The translations under genes and the position numbers were made by a program. From CAWGCE01 sp964480915 (GTDB taxonomy: Bacteria; Planctomycetota; Planctomycetia; Pirellulales; Pirellulaceae), in NCBI GenBank assembly GCA_964480915.1, contig CAYZRS010000080.1:1-20906 (forward strand): 20,906 nucleotides of DNA, in the 5' to 3' direction. Within the stretch, counting starts at the first letter, position 1. Each line of letters starts with the position of its first letter. The notes beneath the pieces were generated by a model that worked only from the letters and a program-made list of their open reading frames with translations, was not told the DNA's origin and did no database searches. This document shows, piece after piece, positions 1 to 6,923 of this stretch.

Positions 1-74
1 CTAGGCAGTCCTAAGATGGGATAGTACGGTGTGAGCCACCGAGTTCGGATGGTGTCGAGGAGGGGAGAGCCGAG

Positions 75-1400
75 GTGGATCGGCCGCCCAACGGCACGGA
101 TCATGGGGGCAGAATGAGCACCACTGCGAAAACCGACGTGAACGGGGACGAATCGGCAGTTGGCGAGTCGCCGGGTGACGTGACGGCGCCGCTAACGCGC
201 AGAAACGTCCGCATGGCCGCAATCCTCGGTTCCCATTCGCTTGTCGATATCTATTCTGCGTTTGTTCCTGCACTACTGGGACTGCTGGAAGTACGCTGCG
301 GGTTGTCGATGCAACAGTCGGCGACACTGCTGGGTGTCGGTTCGATCTGTTCGGGGCTGGCTCAGCCTCTGGCGGCCTGGTTCAACGATCGGTTCGACTC
401 GCGAGCGACGGCCGCTTGTGGTTTGCTCGGCTGTGCCGCCTGCTTGTCTTCCATCGGTTGGGTGAGCCGATTTTCGACGCTGATTGTCTTGTATGCTTTC
501 GGCATGTTCGCCAGTGGTGCGTTTCATCCGGCAGCTGCTGCGACAATGGGCCATTTGGGTGGTCGCCGGCGGAGCTTGGGAGTGAGCCTGTTCTTCGTGG
601 CCGGAATGATCGGTTGGGGATTCGGCAATGTCATGGCGCCGCGGTTGGTTGGTCAGCTGCACGGTTTTCATTGGCTGACGCTATGCATGGTGCCGGGGCT
701 GGCAGCTGCTGTTGGGTTGCAGTTCGCGATTCGACGTGTTCCGCATCGGGTCGCCAATCACGGCCGCGTCGACCTCGTGCCGCCGAATGTCGGTCAACGG
801 TGGATGATGGTGGCGCTGTTGTTCCTGGCGTCGGCCATTCGCTTTTCCGTCAACATGGCGTTGATGTTTCTTTGCGTGCGGTACATTCACGGATTGTCGG
901 CCGGGATGCATGATGGTTGGACGGCCGAACAGATCGCCGTCGAATCGGCACCGCTGGTCGGCAACCTGAACGCGATGATGATTGTCGGCATGGGGTGTGG
1001 TGGTCTATTGGCGGGTATCATCTTGCCGCAAGGGCGTGAAAAGTGGCCAATGGTGCTGTTGCCGATTGTCGTGAGTCCGGCTGTCTACTTTTTGCCTCGG
1101 TTTGGGCTCAATGCGGCTTATCTCTTATCGGCGATCGCCGGATTTGGTTTTGCTTCGATGGTGCCGATTTCGATGGCCGTGGCTCAACGGCTATTACCCC
1201 ACCGTACGAGCATGGCCTCAGCGCTGACGCTCGGTGGAGCCTGGGCGATGGCTTTTGTCGGACCACAGTTTGCCCGTTGGAGTCTGGAACGTTTCGGTTT
1301 GGTCGACACTTATTCGTGGGTCGCTCTGGCGCTCGTCGTTTCCGGTTTGGTGATTCTTCCGTTACGATCATCTTTGGTCCGAGAGTCGAACGTCTCCTAA
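75..1400 (+). CDS. MFS transporter, fosmidomycin-resistance (Fsr)-like
   Basis: This is a polytopic inner-membrane protein of 441 residues with about 12 hydrophobic segments, the usual size for the major facilitator superfamily. The first helix carries H54, D58, Y60 and P65 in the arrangement seen in Fsr-type exporters (HxxxDxYxxxxPAL). GAFHPAAAA near residues 148-156 matches the Fsr FHP motif. The loop WFNDRFDSR (about 102-110) is a variant of MFS motif A between helices 2 and 3. The likely role is proton-driven export of a small molecule; the substrate cannot be read from sequence. The GTG start at 75 is preceded by AGGAGGGGAG (58-67), a strong Shine-Dalgarno. ATG 114 is an alternative but its G-run lies too close. 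The gene ends 50 bases before the next gene on the same strand, so co-transcription is possible. Family assignment is firm; the Fsr subfamily is probable. Confidence 0.85.
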   Translation: MDRPPNGTDHGGRMSTTAKTDVNGDESAVGESPGDVTAPLTRRNVRMAAILGSHSLVDIYSAFVPALLGLLEVRCGLSMQQSATLLGVGSICSGLAQPLAAWFNDRFDSRATAACGLLGCAACLSSIGWVSRFSTLIVLYAFGMFASGAFHPAAAATMGHLGGRRRSLGVSLFFVAGMIGWGFGNVMAPRLVGQLHGFHWLTLCMVPGLAAAVGLQFAIRRVPHRVANHGRVDLVPPNVGQRWMMVALLFLASAIRFSVNMALMFLCVRYIHGLSAGMHDGWTAEQIAVESAPLVGNLNAMMIVGMGCGGLLAGIILPQGREKWPMVLLPIVVSPAVYFLPRFGLNAAYLLSAIAGFGFASMVPISMAVAQRLLPHRTSMASALTLGGAWAMAFVGPQFARWSLERFGLVDTYSWVALALVVSGLVILPLRSSLVRESNVS

Positions 1401-1449
1401 TTCGGCCGTCGTCGGGCGGATGATTCACACCTGCCAGCGGAATTCTATC

Positions 1450-2793
1450 ATGGGTCGCATTGCAATCGTCGTTTGGGTCGCGTTTCTTGGGGTGTTGCCC
1501 GCAGCAGCAGAAGAACTGGCTTTGAAAGTAACGCCCGTTCAGATCGGTGGGTCGGTGGTCGAAGTGGTGACGAGCAGCGGCTCGCAGCGACCCGATCGTT
1601 GGTCGCTGGTGAATCTACACGATGACGAGAACACGTCGGTCGAAGCGGCCAAGTCGATCTTGACCGAGTGCCCTGCCCGTTTGATCGAGCTGAAGCATTC
1701 GGGCGAGCGGGAAATCGCGTTTGCGATCGGCGATAACCAATTTCGCTGCGACCCGAATCGCATTTTTACACCGATAGGGGTTCGAGCCACGCTGGAAAAG
1801 CTGGGCGACCATACAGAGGAGGCGGAACAGGAAGTGATTCGTTTCGGCCGCGCGCTAATCGATCGATACCGATTGGATCGCGTGCAGGCGGTCGTCGCGC
1901 TGCATAACAATACCGACCAACGCTATGCGGCGAGCAGCTACGCCAAGGGGCAGGAATACGAATCGGACGCGTCGGCCGTGTTTATCAAGCCGGGAAGTGA
2001 CCCGGACGACTTCTTTTTCGTGACCGAGCGAAGGTTCTTTGACGCGTTGACTCAGCAAGGGTTCAATGCGGTATTGCAAAACAATGCGACCGTGACCGAC
2101 GACGGATCGCTGTCGGTCTATTGTGCTCAGCAAGGGGTCCCCTACGTTAACGTCGAGGCGCAGCATGGCCATTTGGAAGTTCAAGTCGCAATGCTGAGGT
2201 CGCTTTTCAAGATGCTAGAAAAAATGCAGCAAGTCCGTTTGGTCAACTTAAAAGAGGTGGATGACAGCTGGGTGATCGATAGCCCGTACGCGACGGCCGA
2301 TAATATGGCGAAGGCTGTGTTGTATCCGAAGAACGAGCTGTACTTGGAAGCGAGTGCCGCCGAGCGGCTGGGGCGCGTGCAAAAGAAACTGCAGCAACAG
2401 CACTTGCGTCTAAAGATCTATGACGCTTATCGCCCGTTGTCGGTGCAAAAGAAATTGTGGCAGGTCTTGCCCGATCCGACCTACGTGGCCGATCCGGCGA
2501 AAGGCTCGCGCCATAATCGCGGGAGTGCGGTCGACGTCACCCTTGTCGACCAGCAAGGCAAGGAACTTCCGATGCCGACCGAGTTTGATGAATTTTCGGA
2601 AAAGGCGCATCACGATTACAGCGATCTGCCAGTGGAAGTGCTACGCAATCGACAGCTGTTAAAGGAGGCGATGGTCGCCGAAGGTTTCGAGCCGTTGGAT
2701 TCGGAATGGTGGCACTACGATGCGCCGGGCTGGCGCCGATTTCCAGTCTTGGACATCGATCCCTGGAACGCAACAGGCGAAGCGACTCCTTAG
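1450..2793 (+). CDS. Exported two-domain peptidase: M14-like N-terminal domain plus VanX-type (M15D) D-Ala-D-Ala dipeptidase
   Basis: The ATG at 1450 gives a clean signal peptide (MGRIAIVVWVAFLGVLPAAA) and a protein of 447 residues. ATG 1420 is in frame but would put 10 polar residues before it. The C-terminal half (about 265-440) is a VanX/DdpX-type dipeptidase. It has YDAYRP with R328, the zinc motif SRHNRGSAVD (H355, D362) and EWWHYD (E419, H422), matching the catalytic Arg, His, Asp, Glu and His of VanX. The N-terminal domain (about 25-250) has H57-x-x-E60 in LHDDE, H152 in ALHNN and E236 in EAQHGH, an order and spacing like the HxxE...H...E of M14 zinc carboxypeptidases. This second assignment is inference. 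The protein probably trims D-Ala or cell-wall peptides in the periplasm. Full-length VanX is about 200 residues, so the N-terminal domain is an addition. It is too far from vancomycin-resistance context to call it a resistance gene. Confidence 0.85.
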   Translation: MGRIAIVVWVAFLGVLPAAAEELALKVTPVQIGGSVVEVVTSSGSQRPDRWSLVNLHDDENTSVEAAKSILTECPARLIELKHSGEREIAFAIGDNQFRCDPNRIFTPIGVRATLEKLGDHTEEAEQEVIRFGRALIDRYRLDRVQAVVALHNNTDQRYAASSYAKGQEYESDASAVFIKPGSDPDDFFFVTERRFFDALTQQGFNAVLQNNATVTDDGSLSVYCAQQGVPYVNVEAQHGHLEVQVAMLRSLFKMLEKMQQVRLVNLKEVDDSWVIDSPYATADNMAKAVLYPKNELYLEASAAERLGRVQKKLQQQHLRLKIYDAYRPLSVQKKLWQVLPDPTYVADPAKGSRHNRGSAVDVTLVDQQGKELPMPTEFDEFSEKAHHDYSDLPVEVLRNRQLLKEAMVAEGFEPLDSEWWHYDAPGWRRFPVLDIDPWNATGEATP

Positions 2794-4664
2794 TGGGCCG
2801 GTGGCGATGCATCCCATTTTAGTAAGCGGTCGACCGAATCGACGGCGAGCGGATGGTAGGTCGGTCTGGCGGCGCGGTAAATGTCGGCAGCGCGCTTTCG
2901 TCCCGCCTCGGATTTCCATAGTTCTTCGTAGAGTGGCATGAGGAACTTCCGACGTCCTTGTTTCGTCAGAAAATCGTAGAGCGGTTGCATTGCCGGTTCG
3001 TATTCCGCCGCGATGCCGTGCAACAGCCAATCGTGAAGGATTTCGGAATTTCCCGAATCCGAAAATTTGAACTGCCGGTCCAGATCTTCCATCTGCTTCG
3101 TAGGCAGCGGCCGTTTGAGGCTTCGTAAGAACTGTAGCCAGTGGTGCGTTGTCCAGTTGTCGACCTGCAATTCGGCCGCCGTCGTACCGGTTGCAAATCG
3201 CTCAGATTCGGTGGCGATCTGATCCAGCTCTTCCGCGACGATGGTTGGTTCGTTACTGGGTAGACCGGGGCCATAAACCCATTCTTCAATGCGCAGTGAA
3301 TCTTGGACCTCTTGCGACTCTTTGCTGACCAGTTCGGCATCGAGATAGCGCAGGAATCGGTCGGTCGTCATGCTCTGAAAAGCAAACTTGTCGAAATAGG
3401 AACGCAAGAATGGATCCCATTTGTCGCGCCCCACCGCTTCCTCCAGCATGCGCAGGAAGAGATAGCCTTTTTCGTATGCGACATCTGTCAGCCCGTCATC
3501 CGGGTCGCGGCCGGCGAGGTCGAGGTGCAGCCAGGTGTCGCGGGGTTTCAACTCTTCCATTTCTCGCCGCAGTCCGTCTTTGCCAAGCTGAGCCCACATT
3601 TCGTCGAAGCCGCGTCCGTTGACGGCCTCCATGATGCGGTGTTCAAAATAGACGGTGAATCCTTCGTTGAGCCAGAAGTCGTTCCAGGTCGCATTGGTCA
3701 CCAGATTTCCCGACCAAGAATGAGCCAGTTCGTGAGCGATGAGCGCCACCAACGACCGATCGCCGGCCAAGACGGTCGGCGTAGCAAACGTCAGTCTTGG
3801 GTTTTCCATTCCACCGAATGGAAAGCTGGGCGGCAGAACGAGGATGTCGTAGCGGTCCCAGCGGTAAGGCCCGTAGAGTTCTTCGGCGGCTGCGATCATC
3901 CGTTCCGTTTGGGCAAACTCCCAAGCGGCCGCTTCGACGACCGATGGCTCGGCATAGATGCCGCTGCGCTCGCCCATAGCACGAAACTCGATATCACCGA
4001 CGGCCAAGGCAAGCAGGTAGGCTGGAATCGGTTGTTTCATTTCGAATTGGTAGACACCGTCCGCTCGTTTCGCCTGAGGGTTCGCAGCGCTCATCACCGC
4101 CAGTGCTGCGGGTGGAACTTTGACCTGCGCGTTGTAAGTGGTTCTGACCGCAGGACTGTCCTGGCACGGGATCCAGGTCCTAGCGAGGACGGCCTGCGAT
4201 TGCGAAAACAGGAACGGTTGCTGCTTGCCGGCGGTTTGTGAAGGCTGGAGCCATTGCAGGGCCTTGGCGTCTGGCGAGGTTTCGTATTCGACATAGACGG
4301 TGTTGCAGTCGGGCGGCAGTTGAATGGTCAACGAGGAGCCCAGATGTGGCTGCGGTTGCCCAAGGGAAAACGGAGTCGGAGTCGATTTGTCGGCGAGGAA
4401 GACATGTTTGATCGTCAAGTCACGCGAGTCGAGGATCAGGGCAGCTTGGGGATCGTGACGTGCCAGCTCCAATCCGACCAATCCTTGAATGACACGCCGT
4501 TCAAAATCGACCCGGAGATCGAGATCGAGGTGTGTGACGCTGACCAGTTCCGGCTTGGCGAATGAATGGATGTCTCGCGCAGTGACCGGCTGATGGGTCG
4601 CCTGCTCCGCCTGGACCTGAGTCAGCATCGTTAAAAGGACTACAAGAGTCATTACCTTACGCAT
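2790..4664 (-). CDS. Exported M1 family zinc aminopeptidase, leukotriene A4 hydrolase-like
   Basis: This 624-residue zinc metallopeptidase removes N-terminal residues from peptides, probably in the periplasm. ATG 4664 opens a signal peptide (MRKVMTLVVLLTMLTQVQA) and has AAGGA 10 bases upstream; the longer reading from 4724 adds 20 polar residues and is less likely. Family marks in order are the substrate-binding GGMEN (284-288, usually GAMEN), the zinc motif HELAH (H311, E312, H315) with third ligand E334 in NEGF, and YEKG with the catalytic Tyr near 397. The C-terminal helical region (about 480-620) matches the LTA4H C-terminal domain, including the conserved KQGRRKFLMPLYEEL and YHPLAVDSVDRLL stretches. 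All key residues are present. It is convergent with the upstream peptidase gene and shares the sequence TTAG at its stop. It is divergent from the small CxxC membrane protein. Epoxide hydrolase activity is not implied. Confidence 0.93.
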   Translation of the reverse strand: MRKVMTLVVLLTMLTQVQAEQATHQPVTARDIHSFAKPELVSVTHLDLDLRVDFERRVIQGLVGLELARHDPQAALILDSRDLTIKHVFLADKSTPTPFSLGQPQPHLGSSLTIQLPPDCNTVYVEYETSPDAKALQWLQPSQTAGKQQPFLFSQSQAVLARTWIPCQDSPAVRTTYNAQVKVPPAALAVMSAANPQAKRADGVYQFEMKQPIPAYLLALAVGDIEFRAMGERSGIYAEPSVVEAAAWEFAQTERMIAAAEELYGPYRWDRYDILVLPPSFPFGGMENPRLTFATPTVLAGDRSLVALIAHELAHSWSGNLVTNATWNDFWLNEGFTVYFEHRIMEAVNGRGFDEMWAQLGKDGLRREMEELKPRDTWLHLDLAGRDPDDGLTDVAYEKGYLFLRMLEEAVGRDKWDPFLRSYFDKFAFQSMTTDRFLRYLDAELVSKESQEVQDSLRIEEWVYGPGLPSNEPTIVAEELDQIATESERFATGTTAAELQVDNWTTHHWLQFLRSLKRPLPTKQMEDLDRQFKFSDSGNSEILHDWLLHGIAAEYEPAMQPLYDFLTKQGRRKFLMPLYEELWKSEAGRKRAADIYRAARPTYHPLAVDSVDRLLKWDASPPAH

Positions 4665-4777
4665 CTCGCTGTTTTCCTTATCTGCATGGGGATGCCTCCG
4701 CTGGGCAGGCATTTTCCAGCTCAAAAATTCGCATCCCGACGATGGAACTCGGTCAATTTGATGTATTTTTGCAACTC

Positions 4778-4799
4778 CGGTGACCGATTTCGGTCACCG
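4778..4799. promoter_or_regulatory. Perfect 9-bp inverted repeat, possible operator
   Basis: CGGTGACCG, loop ATTT, CGGTCACCG. The arms are perfectly complementary. It lies between the divergent M1 aminopeptidase (start 4664) and the small CxxC protein (start 4848). No T-run follows on either strand, so a terminator is unlikely and a regulator-binding dyad is the better guess. The AT-rich TAATATAAAC just downstream could belong to a promoter for the rightward gene. Confidence 0.5.
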
Positions 4800-4819
4800 T
4801 GGTAATATAAACGAGGGGG

Positions 4820-4846
4820 ATGGGTGTTTTGTATCGTAGAGTGTGA
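4820..4846 (+). other. Possible 8-codon leader ORF
   Basis: ATG 4820, preceded by GAGGGGG, opens a frame coding MGVLYRRV. It ends at TGA 4844-4846, one base before the ATG of the downstream gene at 4848. That gene has no good Shine-Dalgarno of its own, so translational coupling through this leader is possible. The purine run could equally serve a GTG start at 4824 in frame with the main gene. Confidence 0.25.
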
Positions 4847-4847
4847 T

Positions 4848-5099
4848 ATGTCCAAAGAATCCCTCCGCCGCTGCCGCAAGTTGTACTGCAAATCTTGCTG
4901 GCGAGACGAGTACTTCAAGCCAGTCAAATACGGCTGGCTCACGAGTGCCGTGTTGGCTATCGCGACGCTCGGCTTGATTTTCGTTTTTCGCCCCTCCCGT
5001 TGTGTGACTTGTGGTCAAAAACGAATCGCCTATCCGGTTCCGCAAGCGCCGCAAGTCGGCCGCCGCGAGTTGGAAACGGCGGAAGATTCGACCTGCTAA
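4848..5099 (+). CDS. Small single-pass membrane protein with CxxC pairs on both sides of the helix
   Basis: This is an 83-residue protein that I do not recognise as a named family. It opens with MSKESLRRCRKLYCKSC, giving C9, C14 and C17. A hydrophobic helix follows (about 30-47, WLTSAVLAIATLGLIFVF), then RPSRCVTCG (C52, C55) and a polar tail ending in Cys. Two CxxC pairs flanking one membrane helix suggest either metal or redox chemistry, or a zinc site formed by pairs brought together if the helix does not fully span. The start is uncertain: ATG 4848 lacks a clear ribosome site, and in-frame GTG 4824 would add MFCIVECD. The Cys pattern, the basic-then-hydrophobic order and the position after a divergent promoter region favour a real gene. 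It stands alone, with about 300 non-coding bases after it. Confidence 0.6.
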   Translation: MSKESLRRCRKLYCKSCWRDEYFKPVKYGWLTSAVLAIATLGLIFVFRPSRCVTCGQKRIAYPVPQAPQVGRRELETAEDSTC

Positions 5100-5403
5100 G
5101 TGGCTCGCTTTCAGGGCAACGGTCTTCAATGGGGGCAGCGGTCTCCACATTTCTGATTTGAAGCGTTCTGGTTCGAGACTCGCACCAGCAAATCACGCCT
5201 CTCGCCAAAGCCGACGACGATACGTGAACGGCTGCGATAAATCGCTGTCGATGATTGACCGCTTCTTACGACAAATCAAGGCGTTCCGGCTGCTCTTCCA
5301 TGCGGGTGGCACGAAATGACTCGATCTATTGGATAATCGGGCCGGGGTCAGTTAAAACTTCCCTCTTGTCGAATTGCGTTTCCGTGGAATAGAGGATGTC
5401 GAA
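5100..5403. other. Intergenic region without a supported gene
   Basis: Open frames that cross this stretch have no signal peptide, known motif or plausible start, and I see no convincing gene. It ends with AGAGGA (5391-5396), the ribosome site of the Deg protease gene. CGGGGTCAGTTAAAAC near 5343-5358 loosely resembles the GGGGCCAGGTCTTAACAC at the right end of the window, but the match is weak. Confidence 0.4.
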
Positions 5404-6900
5404 GTGGGCAAATGTCTAATAGCGTTCGGTCTGATTCTGGGGTGCTTGTGGAGCGCTGCGTGCACTGCCGATGAGGTTCGTGATGCCGTAGTAAAAATCC
5501 ACGTGACTCATCGGACACCCGATTTCATCCGCCCTTGGACGAAAGCCGCGTCGAAGAAGTCGACCGGCTCCGGTGCCATTATCGCCGGTAATCGAATTCT
5601 GACGAACGCTCACGTCGTGCACTATGCCAGCCAAATTTTCGTTCAGTTCCATCAGTCGACCGATCGTGTGCCGGCCAGGGTCCTTCACCGATGGGTCGGC
5701 ATGGACCTCGCGCTACTGGAATTGGAAGACCCGGCCGAATTGGAGGGGAAGCCAGTTCTGGAAGTTGCGGAAGGACTGCCCAGCGTGAAAGAGACGGTGA
5801 ACGTGTACGGCTACCCGATGGGTGGTGATGACATGGCCGTGACCGAGGGGATCATCTCTCGCGTTGAATTTGCCTCGTATAGCTCGGATGTCTCCGGAGT
5901 CCGCATCCAGGTCGATGCGGCTCTTAACCCGGGAAACAGCGGTGGCCCCGCGCTCGTCGATGGCAAGATTGTCGGTTTGGTCTTCAGTGGAATACGGACG
6001 GCTGAGAACATCGGGTACCTGATTCCCGCGGAGGAGATTCGCATGTTTCTCGAAGACTGCGACGACGGTGCGACGGATGGGAAATGGGCCTTGTACGAAC
6101 AGCTGCAAACGACAGAAAACGAGGCGCTTCGCGAACGTTTAGGAATGGATGACGGTACGACCGGTGTGATGGTCCGCGAACCCTATTCATCAGACGAGGA
6201 TTACCCGCTCAAAAAATGGGACGTGATCACTCACATCGGCGACGAACCGATTGACAACAAAGGCAAAGTCAAAGTTCGTGACGACTTGCAACTGTTGTTT
6301 CAGTATCGCGTGCCCCAGTTCACCAAGGATGGCAAAGTCGAACTCAAAGTAATGCGCGACAAAGAAGTGAAAACTGTCTTGGTTCCGGTCTGTCGAAAAC
6401 TCAATCGCATCATTGCGACGCTCGACGGAGAATACCCCCGCCACTTCGTCTACGGTCCGATGGTGTTCATGCCCGCTTCGACGGAAATGATTCGCAAGGC
6501 AGGAACCAAAGGGTTGGCGTTCTTCTTGGCGATGGAGAGCCCGTTGATTAGCCGGATTTCGGATAAGCCGGAGCAAGCAGATCAGGAATTGGTGGTCTAC
6601 CGATTGCTGACGCACCGCACCATGAAAGGCTATGGAACGGCCCCTTACGGAGTTGTCCGAACGCTGAATGGAGTCGATATTCAGAATCTCGATCAGATGG
6701 TTACTATCCTTCGTGATTCGAAAGATGAGTTTCTGACCATCGAGCCCTATGGTCGTCATGAGACGATCGTCTTTCGACGTGGCGACATGGAAGCGACCAC
6801 GGAAGACGTGCTCAACGATGAAGGGATCCGCTATCAGGCTTCGGATGACCTGATGGAACTTTGGGAGGCCAAGCCCGAGCCGGCACCTGCCGCCAACTGA
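5404..6900 (+). CDS. Exported Deg-type serine protease, plant DEG9-like
   Basis: This 498-residue trypsin-fold protease probably degrades or checks damaged proteins in the periplasm. GTG 5404 gives a signal peptide (GKCLIAFGLILGCLWSAACTA) and has AGAGGA 7 bases upstream; a TTG at 5374 in the same frame would bury it. The catalytic triad is complete: H70 in LTNAHVV, D101 in GMDLALLEL and S179 in NPGNSGGP. After the protease domain (about 30-220) come two C-terminal PDZ-like regions (about 225-350 and 370-475). The layout and several blocks recall plant DEG9 more than bacterial DegP: VxxxxxxPxFxxPW before the catalytic His, VYGYPMGGDDMAVTEG, AENIGYLIP, and a RIIATLDGEYPRHFVYGPMVF block leading to the second PDZ. 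It ends 23 bases from the convergent porin gene. Protease assignment is very secure; the DEG9 grouping is from remembered family features. Confidence 0.92.
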   Translation: MGKCLIAFGLILGCLWSAACTADEVRDAVVKIHVTHRTPDFIRPWTKAASKKSTGSGAIIAGNRILTNAHVVHYASQIFVQFHQSTDRVPARVLHRWVGMDLALLELEDPAELEGKPVLEVAEGLPSVKETVNVYGYPMGGDDMAVTEGIISRVEFASYSSDVSGVRIQVDAALNPGNSGGPALVDGKIVGLVFSGIRTAENIGYLIPAEEIRMFLEDCDDGATDGKWALYEQLQTTENEALRERLGMDDGTTGVMVREPYSSDEDYPLKKWDVITHIGDEPIDNKGKVKVRDDLQLLFQYRVPQFTKDGKVELKVMRDKEVKTVLVPVCRKLNRIIATLDGEYPRHFVYGPMVFMPASTEMIRKAGTKGLAFFLAMESPLISRISDKPEQADQELVVYRLLTHRTMKGYGTAPYGVVRTLNGVDIQNLDQMVTILRDSKDEFLTIEPYGRHETIVFRRGDMEATTEDVLNDEGIRYQASDDLMELWEAKPEPAPAAN

Positions 6901-6923
6901 TGTCGGTCTCGACGGCCTCGATT

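Noticed and set aside
1450..2793. Vancomycin-resistance gene vanX
   Set aside because: The dipeptidase domain fits the family, but vanH, vanA and a VanRS pair are absent and an extra N-terminal domain and signal peptide are present, unlike resistance VanX.
3303..4241. 312-codon open frame antisense to the M1 aminopeptidase
   Set aside because: It lies wholly inside a gene with all catalytic motifs, has no ribosome site and shows no recognisable domain; it reflects the composition of the opposite strand.
5165..5192. GGTTCGAGAC followed by CACCA, like a tRNA T arm and CCA end
   Set aside because: The flanking bases do not form a T stem, and no D or anticodon arm lies upstream.
5011..5319. 102-codon open frame overlapping the small CxxC gene and the following gap
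   Set aside because: No motif, no ribosome site, basic low-information composition, and it overlaps a better-supported gene.
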